Assembly (NCBI GenBank): GCA_933228895.1
Contig: OW121851.1
Coordinates: 115,713,271-115,777,270 of the forward strand
Origin: Platycnemis pennipes
Lineage: Eukaryota > Arthropoda > Insecta > Odonata > Platycnemididae
Direction of reading: 5' to 3'
DNA: 64,000 nt
Shown: one piece after another, positions 34,340 to 44,655 of the stretch
Position numbering within the stretch: the first letter of the stretch is position 1
Layout: each line of letters starts with the position of its first letter
Program-made: the position numbers and the translations under genes
The notes under the pieces: model-generated
The model's database searches: none
Seen by the model: only the letters and a program-made list of their open reading frames with translations
What the model was told of the DNA's origin: nothing

Positions 34340-34988
34340 GGCCGTAAAAACGATGATAGAAACAAGGGTTTTGAGTCAGTTTCTTTTGGGCTTAAGAGAG
34401 GAGATTGGTCGTTTCGTGCTAGTCCGCAATCCCAAAAGCTTGCTAGAAGCAGAAGAGCGGGCGTTAGAAGAGGAATCCAATGTAAGAAATTATGCTAGTA
34501 AGATCGCTCAAATGTCAATCATGCAAATGTATTCCCAGACGCCGGGGTATCCTCCCCACGAATTACCCGGAAGAACGCCGGGCATGGGTATCAATACGCC
34601 CCCAACCCAGGGTAGCTATGTTAATGCATTACAGAACTCTAGAAGTTGTGGCGTATCGCCGAATAGTAATTCCGCGAATGTGCAAACCGCCTCTCCCATT
34701 AACCCCAGATGGTCGCAGGCCAGAGCTGGCATAGCAAATTCCCGAAATTCTGAAAAGTGCTTTTCATGTGGGCGAGCGGGCCATTTAGCTCGCAACTGTC
34801 GTACTAAGATTCGAACTTGTTTTCACTGCGGGGCGAAGGGACATATTTCGCGAGACTGCTCTCTCCTGTGTTGTGGAATATGTAAAGACGTTGGTCACCG
34901 TCCAATCGACTGCCCACTGCGTGAAAACCGCACTGAATCGGGAAATGGGATAACCCTGACCCTCGGGTCGGGGAAGACTTCATCCTAG
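34323..34988 (+). pseudogene. gag, C-terminal part with three CCHC zinc knuckles
   Basis: The frame (ATG at 34,320) encodes the end of the capsid region (LSQFLLGLREEIGRFV) and a nucleocapsid with three zinc knuckles of the C-x2-C-x4-H-x4-C type: CFSCGRAGHLARNC, CFHCGAKGHISRDC and CGICKDVGHRPIDC (residues 147-160, 167-180 and 185-198). Knuckles bind genomic RNA. The frame ends with TAG at 34,986-34,988, after a candidate -1 slip site at 34,940-34,946. Confidence 0.9.
34940..34946 (+). promoter_or_regulatory. Candidate -1 ribosomal frameshift site (gag to pol)
   Basis: G GGA AAT, read in the gag frame, fits the X-XXY-YYZ slippery pattern. The -1 frame from this point stays open into the protease frame, while gag stops 40 bases later. 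Only the heptamer and the frame relation are seen; no downstream stimulator was folded. Confidence 0.5.
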
Positions 34989-35008
34989 CCGTCACACCGG
35001 CTAAGGGA

Positions 35009-36964
35009 ATGATGATTAGCATGCAGATAATGGGAAAATCACATCGATTCCTCGTGGACACGGGTGCTGCAGTTACGATAATACACGAGCGAATCTTCCC
35101 CTTTGGAGAATTGAACATCTCTCCGTATCACCACGTAGTAAAAAGCGCGTCAGGTCACGCTTTACCAAGCATTGGTCAGAGTAGCATTCCTTTTTGCATG
35201 GATAATCTTATTTACTCACATGATGCTTTAATAATAAATCTTGGCAAAACTGAATATGGCGGTATTCTCGGCTTAGATTTCATGAAGAAGTACGGAAGTA
35301 AAATCTCCTTGAAAGATAATACCATGACGGTAGGAGCAGATCACAGGTTGCATCTGGAACCCAGGGGCAGTGAAAGGTCCGAAATAGAGTTGATTTCTTT
35401 TGACGATCCCATACTAGAATCAAACGAAGAGGTCGAGAGACCAATGCGGTCCGACACTGCATTTCATAACTTGAATGACTTCGTAGAGAATAGTGAGAGA
35501 AGTAGTCTTGAACAAAACGAAGTAGATTTGATTTCTTTTGACGACCCCGTACTAGAATCAAACGAAGAGGTCGAGAAACCGATGCGGTCTGACACTGCAT
35601 TCCATAACTTGAATGACTTCGTGGAGAATAGTGAGGGAATTAATCTGCTAGCTTCCTATAATCTCCGATTTGACAGGGTTGAGGGCGCGGAGACGCCGGT
35701 GCATTCCTCCGATGCATCCCATAACTTGAAAGGCCTCGTTACCCTGGTAAAATCTGATGATATCTCGTGTGTTAGCTATGGCGATAGCGAAGGGTCAGTT
35801 GAGATCTCACCTGCTCTAAAAGAGAGAAACGAAGGTTTTACTGAGATCTCAAAGCCTCCAGGTCAGGAAGAGTGCAAGAAAGATATAAGTAGGAATGCAT
35901 TTGTGCGTTTAATTGAAAAGGTAAAGATCCATTTCCTCTCCTACACTCTGGCCCTTGCTCAGCAGAAAGACTTGGTGGGTAAAGACGTTTTGATAGAATG
36001 GGAAAACGGTGAGACAGTGATACCTCGTATGCTAACGAGAGTAAAAGAGAACGGGGAGATTCCGTTAATTCTATGTAATATCGGAAAAAATGAACAAGTA
36101 GTTGATAGGGCTACGGAAATCAAAGTGGACATGGTGGAAGAGTCCAGGATTTTAACATTGAACGATATTTCAGGCGATGACATAGAATTGTGGCCAGAAG
36201 AGACACAACAGGCAAATCTATTGTCCCTTTTTAACTTTCAAGACGTGCCGCTGGAAGCACTAACACCCTTAAAAAAATTAATTGTTGAATTTTCTGACAT
36301 ATTTATGCACGGGAACGTTCCCTTGGGCTGTCCTAGTTTAGTCCGGCATACGATAGAGGTAGAAAATACCAAGCCCATTAAAAAACGACCGTATCGTGTT
36401 CCCTTTTCTCAGAGGGAGTTTCTCGATCAGGCGATTAAGGAAATGTTGCAGGCGGGAATAATATCGCCTTCAACAAGCCCCTGGTCTGCACCGATTATTC
36501 TAGTCAGAAAGAAGTCAGCAGACGGAGGTCCTATTCAGTACAGACTTTGCATAGACTATCGCGCATCGAATAGCGGGACCAAGAACGAAGTATTTCCTAT
36601 GCCAAACATAGACGAGATATTAGGCGAACTGGGGTGTGTCCGTTACTTCTCGACCATGGAGCTTTGCAGCGGGTTCTGGCAGATTGAGATGGAGGACCGT
36701 AGCAAAGAGTACACAGGGTTCAGTACAGTAGATGCTCATTTCCAATGTAATCGTAAGGCCTTTGGATTGGCGAACGCTCCGTCCACTTTCATGCGCCTAA
36801 TGTCGACGGTTTTAGACGGATTGATTCATCATGGCTGCGTGTGCTATCTAGATGACATTCTTCGGTATGATTCAACTCTTAACGCGCACATAGCAGCTCT
36901 CAGCGAGGTTTTCTCCCGACTTCGCAAGATTAAAATTGAAGCCACAAAAATGCAATTTCTTTAA
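35009..36964 (+). pseudogene. pol, first part: protease, linker repeats, reverse transcriptase
   Basis: The listed start is the first ATG, but the frame is open upstream to the gag overlap. The aspartic protease has its catalytic DTGA at residues 17-20 and a second hydrophobic-hydrophobic-G segment (GGILGLDFM). A 46-residue unit built around LISFDDP and SDTAFHNLNDFVENSE then occurs twice (35,381-35,518 and 35,519-35,656). The RT domain has RLCIDYRASN, FGLANAPSTFMRLM and the YLDD active site at residues 613-616. The frame is lost around 36,925-36,960 in an A-rich stretch and RT continues one frame over. Confidence 0.9.
35381..35656 (+). repeat. In-frame tandem duplication in the protease-RT linker
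   Basis: Two 138-bp units in the same frame encode nearly the same acidic 46-residue segment (ending SDTAFHNLNDFVENSE). A third, faded trace (SSDASHNLKGLV) follows near 35,710. Confidence 0.9.
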
Positions 36965-38069
36965 GAAAGAGGTCAAGTTCTTAGGTCATCTCGTCACAGG
37001 CGATGGGATCCAACCAGACGAAGAAAAAATTTCCTCTATTAATTACTTCCCAGTGCCGGAGACCGTGAAGGCTGTGCAATCATTCCTCGGCTTAGTAGGG
37101 TATTATCGGCGGTTCATTCCGAACTTTGCAATGGTTAGTTGTGTTCTAACGCGACAAGTTAAGAAAGGAGAGAAATTTGTTTGGGGTACGGATCAACAAA
37201 ATGCTTTCCAAAAATTAAAGCTATTCTTAACAACGAAACCCGTACTTAAATTTCCAGACTTCGAGAAGTCCTTCATCCTAACGACAGATGCGTCAAAAAC
37301 CGCCTTTGGAGGCGTACTTTCTCAAGAGTTCGAGGATGGCGAACAACCAATCGCCTACGCGAGCCGACAACTGAGAAAGGCCGAAAATTCTTACTCAGCT
37401 ACAGAGCTTGAGTGCCTTGCAGTAGTAGAAATGGTAAAACAATTTCGAATCTACCTCCTCGGGCGTCAATTTACCTTATACGTGAATCACAAACCTTTGC
37501 GTTTGCTACTAACCCTCAAAGAACCTAAACCCAGACTCTCACGATGGATCATGGAACTTAGCGAATATACCTTTGCTATCATTCACACACCATGGCCGAA
37601 GATACAACATGCAGATGCGCTATCTAGAATGTCTTCCAACATTAACCCCTTAAATACGGAGATTGTGGATTATGAACCCACATGGGATAAAGAGAAAATA
37701 GCTAAGGAACAGTCCGATTGCCCTGATCTGCAACCATTGCACGCTTTTGCCCGACAGAATGACCCACTCTACTTTTACGATGGAGAGAACGTTCTGTACA
37801 AGGTTCAACCCGCGGATATAGATCCAAAATTCACCATTTGTGCGCCCAGAAGTATGCGAAAATTTATTTTGACTCGTTGCCACGATGATCCCTTATCGGG
37901 ACATCGTGGAATCGAAAAAACATTTGAAATTGTTCAACGACATTTCAACTGGAAAGGTTGCTATGCGGACCCCCTTCTTATGTTCAGCGGTGCATCGCAT
38001 GCCAGAAAAAAAAATTACGCGCAGCTAAGGTTCCATTACAGCCCGTTAATGAAGCAACCTATCCAATAG
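36936..38069 (+). pseudogene. pol, second part: RT thumb, RNase H, start of integrase
   Basis: The frame continues RT with KKEVKFLGHLVTGDGI and VGYYRRFIPNF. RNase H follows with TTDAS (residues 116-120) and TELE (156-159). Its third acidic site, normally DHKPL, reads NHKPL here (Asn184), so the RNase H active site has lost a residue. The first part of the integrase zinc domain (HDDPLSGHRGIEKTFEIVQR) follows. The native frame is lost near a C5 run at about 37,968-37,975, and the Cys pair of the zinc domain is in the next frame. Confidence 0.9.
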
Positions 38070-38545
38070 AAAAATTTGCTTTAGACATTGTTGGTTCATT
38101 CCGTGTCTCCTCACGTGGTAATAAGTATATTTTAACTTGTCAAGATTATTTCACTAGATATCCCGAGACCCTTGCAATCCCGGACCAGTCAGCCAAGACC
38201 GTAGCAGAAATTTTTGTGGAGCATATAATTTGCCATCACGGTGTGCTTAAATATTTATTAACAGATAGAGGTGCAGACTTTACCTCCGAACTTATGAAAA
38301 ATGTTTGCTGGAAACTGAATATAAAATCTATTTTTACTTCCCCCTACAATCCAGCCTCAAATGGTCGCCTAGAACGGGCACACCATTCCTTTGCCTCTGT
38401 GATCTCACGTTATGTAGCTCAAGATCACTCCGATTGGGACGAACAACTGGGCTTTGCGTTGTTTGCTTATCGGAATAACCGACATAGAATCACGGGATTT
38501 TCCCCAGCTTACCTAATGCCCGGTAGGGAACTAAATATGCCATAG
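37958..38545 (+). pseudogene. pol, third part: integrase catalytic core
   Basis: The frame supplies the Cys pair (CIACQKKK) of the HHCC domain and the DDE core with Asp43 (ALDIVG), Asp103 (TDRGADF) and Glu139 (NGRLERAH). Thirty-five residues separate the last two, the standard D35E spacing. It ends with an in-frame TAG at 38,543-38,545 directly after LNMP. The same frame is open again immediately afterwards, so this is a point stop, not a shift. Confidence 0.9.
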
Positions 38546-39127
38546 GAAACTATTCTATCCCCAATTCCCATTTCCTACGCGGAAGACCCTCCCTATGAGT
38601 ACGAAATACAGAGAAGGTTGCAATTTGCGCACGAATATGCCATCGAGTCAAATAAAATTTCCACTGAGTTGGAACACCAAAAATATAACTCAGGCTTGAC
38701 TATCCCAACATTAGCTGAAGGACAACTCGTTCTTTTACGTAATCAGACGCTAGCACGTGGCCAAGTGCGGAAGTTAGCCTCTCGCTGGATAGGTCCCTAT
38801 AAAATATTGAGGGTAAGAAGCCCTGTTACTGCAGACATACAGGACCTGAAGGATGGCAGACGACTCCTGGCTCATTTACGTAACCTTTTACCTCTCCCTC
38901 CAGATCCTGAACCTCCTTTACCCGTGTTTGTGGGCGACGGCACGAGAGAAGAAGGCACAGAACAACCTATTGCCCCCTCCCCTTTAGAAGAACCTAATCA
39001 TATATCCCTACCATCTTCCACAGCCGAGGATTTGGCAAAATCCGACGATCCTTCCCCTCCTTATAACCTCCGACCTCTGCCTGGTAGAACCCTTCCTTCC
39101 CTATTGAATCCCGTCCGTAAGCATTAA
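38546..39127 (+). pseudogene. pol, integrase C-terminal part with GPY/F module
   Basis: Same frame as the integrase core, after the point stop. It contains LASRWIGPYKILRVRSP, a GPY/F module typical of Ty3/gypsy integrases, followed by a Pro/Glu-rich tail ending at TAA 39,125-39,127. The first ATG in this part is at 38,618. Confidence 0.85.
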
Positions 39128-39726
39128 CGGAGTTGAGATACCTGAGGAATGGCATCGCTGGAGAGGAGGTTAATTGCCATCTTTGGGAGTGACCTGGCTG
39201 ACTTGGAGGGCAAGGACTCGCAGAAGTGGAGATGCACTTCAGCCGCCGACGCAGACTGGAGTACCCCAGTTACGCCCGAGTGACCGCCCACCCCGGGACG
39301 GGACCTGCACTGGGGGCCGCCCATGTGTCTATCCTCAACGGCCGCAACCGCCTCCGCTTGGGAAGACGATGACCGGTGCCTAGAAGGCGAAGACAACGAT
39401 TGGCGGCCTCCGACACCGGGGAGAGACATCGATTGGTCCTTGGTGTCCCCACTCATTTCATCTAGGCGAGCAGTGACCTCTAACCGACCGAACCTTAACC
39501 CCTCAAATACGCTTTCCGCATTCCCTACCCCCTCAGACAACTCCCTGAGAACCAGAACCCTCCCCTGTCGTCGCCGCCGCGAGCACAATCGTCGGCGAAA
39601 GGCCATAAATGCAGCACGGCGCGCACAGGAAAATGCAAGCACACCTTCCCCCTACCCATAATTCCTTCATCCCATCCTTTAAATTCAATAGTCACAGCCA
39701 TGACGAGTTAACGCCCGCAAGGTCTC
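39128..39726 (+). other. Region between pol and the env-like gene
   Basis: About 600 bp. A plus-strand frame at 39,323-39,661 encodes 112 residues with an acidic start and a very basic end (RRRREHNRRRKAINAARRAQ), but other frames are open too and composition bias explains this. It may be an extended spacer, an untranslated leader for a spliced env RNA, or a small accessory frame. Confidence 0.35.
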
Positions 39727-40668
39727 ATGAAGACTCTAATTCCAGCCGCCATGTATCACATGACATCAAGAATCCTGGGCTGCACCCTACTGGCCTTCGT
39801 GTTACCGCCGATGACCGACGCGATCCTGTTCGTGCCAAAACACCGGCTGCTCTTCACCCAAGGAGAATGGCTGGTGCACATCGACCTGCATACCGGAGAC
39901 TTGCGAGAGGCGCTGAATGACGTGAGGAACCAAGTACTTCAGTTCCATGCACTAGGTTCCAAATTACTCAATTCCTCCCCCAATGTGCCAGTGGCTACTG
40001 CAAACATTTTTGACGAATACCTGACTAATGTGAATCTTAGTTTATCACAGGCATTGCTGAAATATGACAACCTCATTTTTTCTCAAAAATCGCGAAACAA
40101 TAGAGGGCTTTTTGACGTGCTCGGATATGGTCTGCACTATCTGGCAGGCACAGCCACGAATGATCAAATTAAAAAACTTCAAGCAGAGATAAATAACGTC
40201 GCGCAAGATTCGATCACCCGATCTAATGCTAAAGTCACTCTCCTAAATGAAGTATCTGGCACCCTAAAAAGGCATGATGAGATGCTCTCCCAAACTGTAA
40301 GGTCCTTAGGTTTGCTACAGAATAGGATAAATCGAAGTAATACTGTCACGAATAATTTAATCATTGAGACGCGGCATAATATGAACGATTTTTGGTCCAT
40401 TCATTATATATTTCTTGCTGTTTCCCGTCATCTGACCGAATTATCAAATGAAATCTCTAGGCTTGACGAAATTTTGACGTTGGCAGAGCAAAATCACCTC
40501 CTCCTTCAACCCTCTCCCCCAACCTTCTGTCTCAAATCGTGGCTGAGGCCCGACCAAAATTACCACCCGGCCTGGATTTCGTCCGAACCCGAGAGAACGA
40601 CATCCACACTCTCTATCGGTTCGCGAGCGTGCGCGCAATTCGGGAAACAGAGAGTATTACTCTCTTAG
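39727..40668 (+). pseudogene. env-like gene, N-terminal part (F-type fusion glycoprotein)
   Basis: The frame begins with a signal-peptide-like segment (hydrophobic residues about 16-26, CTLLAFVL). A minimal furin-type site RNNR at residues 123-126 is followed by a Gly- and Leu-rich hydrophobic segment (GLFDVLGYGLHYLAGTAT) in the position of the fusion peptide of baculovirus F and errantivirus Env proteins, then heptad-like sequence. Such proteins sit in the membrane and mediate fusion. The native frame is left at about 40,500-40,530 near a C-rich run, and the rest is in the next frame. Identification is by arrangement of motifs, not by alignment. Confidence 0.8.
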
Positions 40669-41636
40669 TGATCCTGCCGCTGTACCGCCCAAGATCGGTA
40701 TATCGCCTTTATGAAGCGCACGCCTTTCCATCAAGGGATGGCAAGGGAAAGCATGCAGTGATTCTGCAGCCTGATTCACCCTACTTGGCGGTGGCCGAAG
40801 AGGGAGAAACATTTGTTCCGCTTCAAGGCATGTACTGGCGAGCATGTAAAGGAGGTGATGTTGAGGCCTGTCCCCCCACCTTTCCCATCCACAATAATTC
40901 CTCTAGCTCATGCAACGTTGCAGCATTTCTTAATGCTAGTTCATCCATACAATCAAACTCTGATATTCATCTCGCTAACTCTAATTATGAAATATTTGTA
41001 AAAGGAAAAAGACCGGGACAGTGGTATTACGCCTTAAGCCATGATGCCACGCTAACGATTTGGTGTTCAAGCGAACACACTCGCCTTACGCTAAGAGGCC
41101 GCGGACTCCTCAACGTGCAGGTAGGATGCTCGGCGGAGAGTGAACGCGTTTCCCTCAAAGCATCTTTGGACGGCTTTGTCAGTAATTTTTCAATCGACAT
41201 AAAAGTGCCAATAGATCCACTCCCTGAAATTCAAATACCGATTGAGACTAATGACACCGCTGAAGATCAGTTTGCGGATGATCTCGTTCAGACCATTTCA
41301 TTCATCAAGAAGATCAACACGCACGAAGTACCGACCATGTCCTTGAGGGAAGTCACTCGTCACATAAAGCTTTTGTCCCCCCTTCGTGATCATGTTCGCA
41401 TCCTTCAGTATTCAGCAATGTCTATAACAATTCTTTTTTGTGCGATTTGTGTAGTGTGCCTAAAGTGTCATAAGAAACACTTGTGTTTTGGTAAAAACGT
41501 AACGGAAGACTCCACCAATCCTAACAAAATGCACCCTATTCAAATTTTCAACGCTCCACAAGCAATCAATCAAAACTCCACTGCAGTGACCCTAAGTGAA
41601 AAGCCCTTATTCCCGTCGCTAGCCGACTGTGTCTGA
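40539..41636 (+). pseudogene. env-like gene, C-terminal part with membrane anchor
   Basis: This frame carries the continuing ectodomain with scattered Cys residues and N-glycosylation-type sites. It has one strong transmembrane segment near residues 288-308 (SAMSITILFCAICVVC) followed by Lys/His residues and a tail of about 57 residues. It ends at TGA 41,634-41,636. It overlaps the N-terminal frame; the break lies upstream of its first ATG, so its true start is not the ATG. Confidence 0.8.
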
Positions 41637-41971
41637 TTGTAGGAGTGCTGCGAACTTGAAGAGATACCTAGACCTGATTGTTTTGTGTTAAGAAGACTGA
41701 TTGACTATGCAGTGTGTGATTTACAAAGAAAAACAATTTATAGCACTTTGTTAACGTTTTCATTTTTTGGGATTATGTGGTGCCAATTTGCATTTACCAT
41801 TAATCAGTGACTAAAAGTTACTTTCATTTCTACATGTGTATGTAAAGTGCTCGGCTTCTGTGATGTTTTATAATTTTGGTGTATTTTATGCATTTGCAAT
41901 ATTTCGGTCATGGCACAGCCCCCGCTCTATTATTAACAACTTATGCATTCCACACCCCGGGTCTAATTTGC

Positions 41972-41982
41972 CGCGAGGGAGA
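41972..41982 (+). promoter_or_regulatory. Polypurine tract candidate
   Basis: CGCGAGGGAGA stands immediately before the TGTC that opens the 3' LTR. A purine tract here primes plus-strand synthesis in LTR elements. Confidence 0.6.
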
Positions 41983-42626
41983 TGTCGGAGGGACTCCGGA
42001 GTGACTCGCGGAACTTCGGTTTCGCGGAAACTCCGGAGTGACTCGCGGAACTTCGGTTTCGCGGAAACCAGATATAGCTCAAACCTCGTGAGCCGGCTCA
42101 CCCCCCCCCCCCTCATGTGACGGGGCTGACTCGTCACCCACTAAACCCCTCCCCGGGTAATGACCGCGCTATCAATCCGAGCGGTTCCGGCAACCTTTGT
42201 CCCGCCGGATCCGCTTATATTGAGGAGCGGCCCTCCGGTTGGGACCTTCTCCCCTCGCTCGGCTTGCGCGGGTCGCTGTCAGACCTCCCCCGAGCGTTGC
42301 ACTCTCCCGCCCTATCCTAACGCTCTGTACGCGGGTCTCGTCAGACCTCCTCTGAGCGTTGGACTCCCCGTACCCCCCCCCCCCCAACGCTCTGTGCGCA
42401 GGTCGCTTCAGACCTCCCGAGCATCCTTCCTGCTCGCCCAGCCTTCGCCAGGAGCCGTAGAACCTGCCGCACCCGAGCCGCTCACGACATGTAAGTGACA
42501 AGTCCCCCCTTATCCTCTGTGCCTGATCGGTCGATGTATCGACGAATAAAATTGTACACGGAACCACTGTCTTTTAATGAGAATACGCTCCCCACCAATG
42601 ATGTTGCGGCCGCCAACCACGTGACA
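41983..42626 (+). repeat. 3' LTR, complete (644 bp)
   Basis: It begins TGTCGGAGGGACTCC directly after the purine tract and ends CACGTGACA, so it has the TG...CA termini expected. Its last 118 bp match the 5' remnant. The first part contains a tandem pair of about 38 bp (ACTCCGGAGTGACTCGCGGA units at about 41,992-42,066) and short GC-rich repeats. The left boundary is inferred from the tract and TG, because the 5' copy is truncated. Confidence 0.75.
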
Positions 42627-42679
42627 GTCGACCCACCATCCGCAACCCGGCCCCGTGGACGCACTGGGTGGCTGCTCAG

Positions 42680-42710
42680 CCGCGAGCTATTTTCTTTGAT
42701 GAAGGAAATT
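42680..42710. repeat. Fragment resembling the end of the 44.7-45.5 kb element
   Basis: TTTTCTTTGATGAAGGAAAT followed by TACC matches, with one change, the right end of the TA-flanked element at 45,459-45,482. It may be a remnant of another copy. Confidence 0.4.
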
Positions 42711-42889
42711 ACCAATTTTGGGGAAGAGGGAGGAGAAGAGTGTAGAGTATGGGTAGAATAATGGGAGGTGGGAAGCATGCAACTTTAAAAAAAGGGATCT
42801 TACAAATCCACTACATACACTTCCACTCTCATCCCTCATCCTCCCCTCCAACTTCCTTCACAACCTAGCCGCACACTTCAGTTCTCTTC

Positions 42890-43780
42890 TGGTTGACGAA
42901 GACTGCAGAGGCAGTCGAAAGCTTCAACTGTTTTAAATGTGAGTGTCGCGCTTTTTATATCTTTCCTCTCCCAAAGTACCAACCAACCTCTCTTCTGAGT
43001 CCGCTTCATCGATGACATCTTTCTTCTCGGGACGCACGGTCATGACCTTGGTCATGACTCTCTCCAAAATTTCATTTCCACTCTGAACTCCTCCTTTTCA
43101 GTAAAATTCACCTCTTCCATTTCTGACTCCACCATTACATTTCTTGATGTAGACATTCGGCTCCATGACAATAAATTCACAACAGCTCTCCACAACAAAC
43201 CTACCAATCACCAACAATATCTCCACTACAATAGTTGCCACCCTATTCACACCAACAAGCTCCATTCCTAACTGCCTTTCCATCCGCGGACACAGAATTT
43301 GCAATAACACCTCTTCCCTCAACAAATACCTACCTAAATAATCTTCATTCTTTTCTCCGCAAACGCGGATATCCTGAAAAGCTCTTCCACAAGAAAATCC
43401 TCCCCCACTCTTCCAAATACATTCCAAAAGACAGACCTCCATCTTCAGACACTGGACTAAATCTCTGCACCACTTTCTTCCCCGGTTCCCACAAACTCAA
43501 AACCTTTCTCAAGGACCTCTTTCCCATTCTGAAAAACAGTGACGTCACTTCTTGTCTCCTGTCTCGTTGCCCCTCCATTTCCTACAGATGGCCACCGAAC
43601 TTAAAAAATATTCTCGAGTCCACGAACCCTCTCTATCGCACTTCTGATTCTCCTCCCCCACGGCCTTCTCCCTGCAATCGTCCCAGATGTAAAATATATA
43701 TAGCAAAATTGGTGAAAAATCCCATTGGACGTACAATAAAAAATTCACAGAGCAGACATGAAGCGACACAAAAATAAAAC
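42890..43780 (+). mobile_element. PLE fragment, plus strand
   Basis: After a hammerhead-like stretch at 42,893-42,920, the plus strand encodes PLE RT from the active site on: RFIDDIFLLGTHGHD at about 43,000-43,045, then SSFSVKFTSSISDSTITFLD and TNHQQYLHYNSCHP. It shifts to the frame 43,235-43,777, with LNNLHSFLRKRGYP and a Cys-rich RPRCK near 43,680, where the GIY-YIG domain would begin. The sequence is truncated there. It is related to the minus-strand PLE at 44.0-46.9 kb. Confidence 0.75.
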
Positions 43781-44012
43781 ATACAAAAGTAAACGTAATT
43801 GTTAAATTTTCGGAGGCATGGACCTCCTTCCACAGAAGATTAGAACGAAGTGCGGCCGTTGGGACTGATAGGAAGTATGGCGAAGGGGAGGGGTAGGGAG
43901 GGGAGCTATTAGGGCTACATTGGAATGGGGAAAGGATGCGCCCGCCCCATGGACACGGACGATCCGCGCGGGGCGCGAAGAGAGGACCACACGCGCACAC
44001 GCGAAATGGGCC

Positions 44013-44500
44013 CTATAGGTTTAGGTTGAGACCGGGTGGGCGTTTACAATGTAACAAATGGATGTGCGCGAGCTCAAGAGTACGGAGATTGATTTCAGGA
44101 GAGGTAGGCGGAATGGAAGCAATTATCGTAACGCGGAAACAACTGTCAAACTTACTATTATGGGTGGAAGCATGAATGGGCACCGGGAGATTCAAATGGA
44201 GGTTATTGGTAGTGCAACGGTGATTATTAATACGAATGGCTAGGGGATTGGTAGAAAGACCAACGTAAAAAGCGGAACAATGAGAGACCGGTGAGTTTAT
44301 AAATTATGTTATTCGAGATGCAAGTGGTATGGGAGCGAATAGGGTAGGTGAAAGGTGTTTTGGGGCTGGAGAATTGGGAATCATTAGTGAGGAGTGGACA
44401 AGATTTACAGCGAGGGAGATAACAAGGGTAAGTGCCAGGGGGTAACAGCGAAGGTGAAGGAGGTTCAAGTGTGCGTGTCCGATTGAAAAGCATCTTTAGG
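44013..44500 (-). pseudogene. PLE GIY-YIG endonuclease remnant
   Basis: The minus strand gives GTYPCYLPRCKSCPLL, then SNNIIYKLT and, one frame over, SAFYVGLSTNPLAIRINNHR, which fits the GIY-YIG fold with a Cys-x2-Cys finger in front. The C-terminal segment continues to a stop near 44,013. A frame change at about 44,270 interrupts the domain. Confidence 0.75.
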
Positions 44501-44655
44501 ATGGGTGGCCTACGATATGTTATGGAGGGGGGTTTGGAAAAAAGGCTTTTGGTAATTTTGCTATTACAAAGAATGGAGTAGAGTTCAGAGAGAAATGACT
44601 TTAATCGGTGGATGGCGGGAAAATAGGTAGTAGCCAGGTTAAAGGTGCTTGAATA

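Larger units (their letters stand above)
33389..42626 (+). mobile_element. Ty3/gypsy-type LTR retrotransposon with env-like gene
   Basis: The order is LTR remnant, candidate primer-binding site, gag, protease-RT-RNase H-integrase, env-like gene, polypurine tract and full 3' LTR. The 3' LTR is 644 bp (TGTC to GACA). Only its last 118 bp exist at the 5' side, with one difference (C/T near the end). Gag has three CCHC knuckles. Pol has a DTGA protease, YLDD RT, a D-D35-E integrase and a GPY/F module. The env-like gene has an F-type cleavage and fusion region. At least five frame changes or stops break the genes, so the copy is defective as given. Confidence 0.93.

Noticed and set aside
39124..39642. 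A 172-codon minus-strand frame between pol and env
   Set aside because: It overlaps other open frames in a GC-rich segment and has no recognisable domain; it is antisense to the element's genes.
42172..42567. A 131-codon minus-strand frame in the 3' LTR
   Set aside because: It lies in the GC-rich LTR with low-complexity composition and no family features.
43545..44000. A 151-codon minus-strand frame
   Set aside because: It is antisense to the PLE fragment at 42.9-43.8 kb for most of its length and has no recognisable domain.
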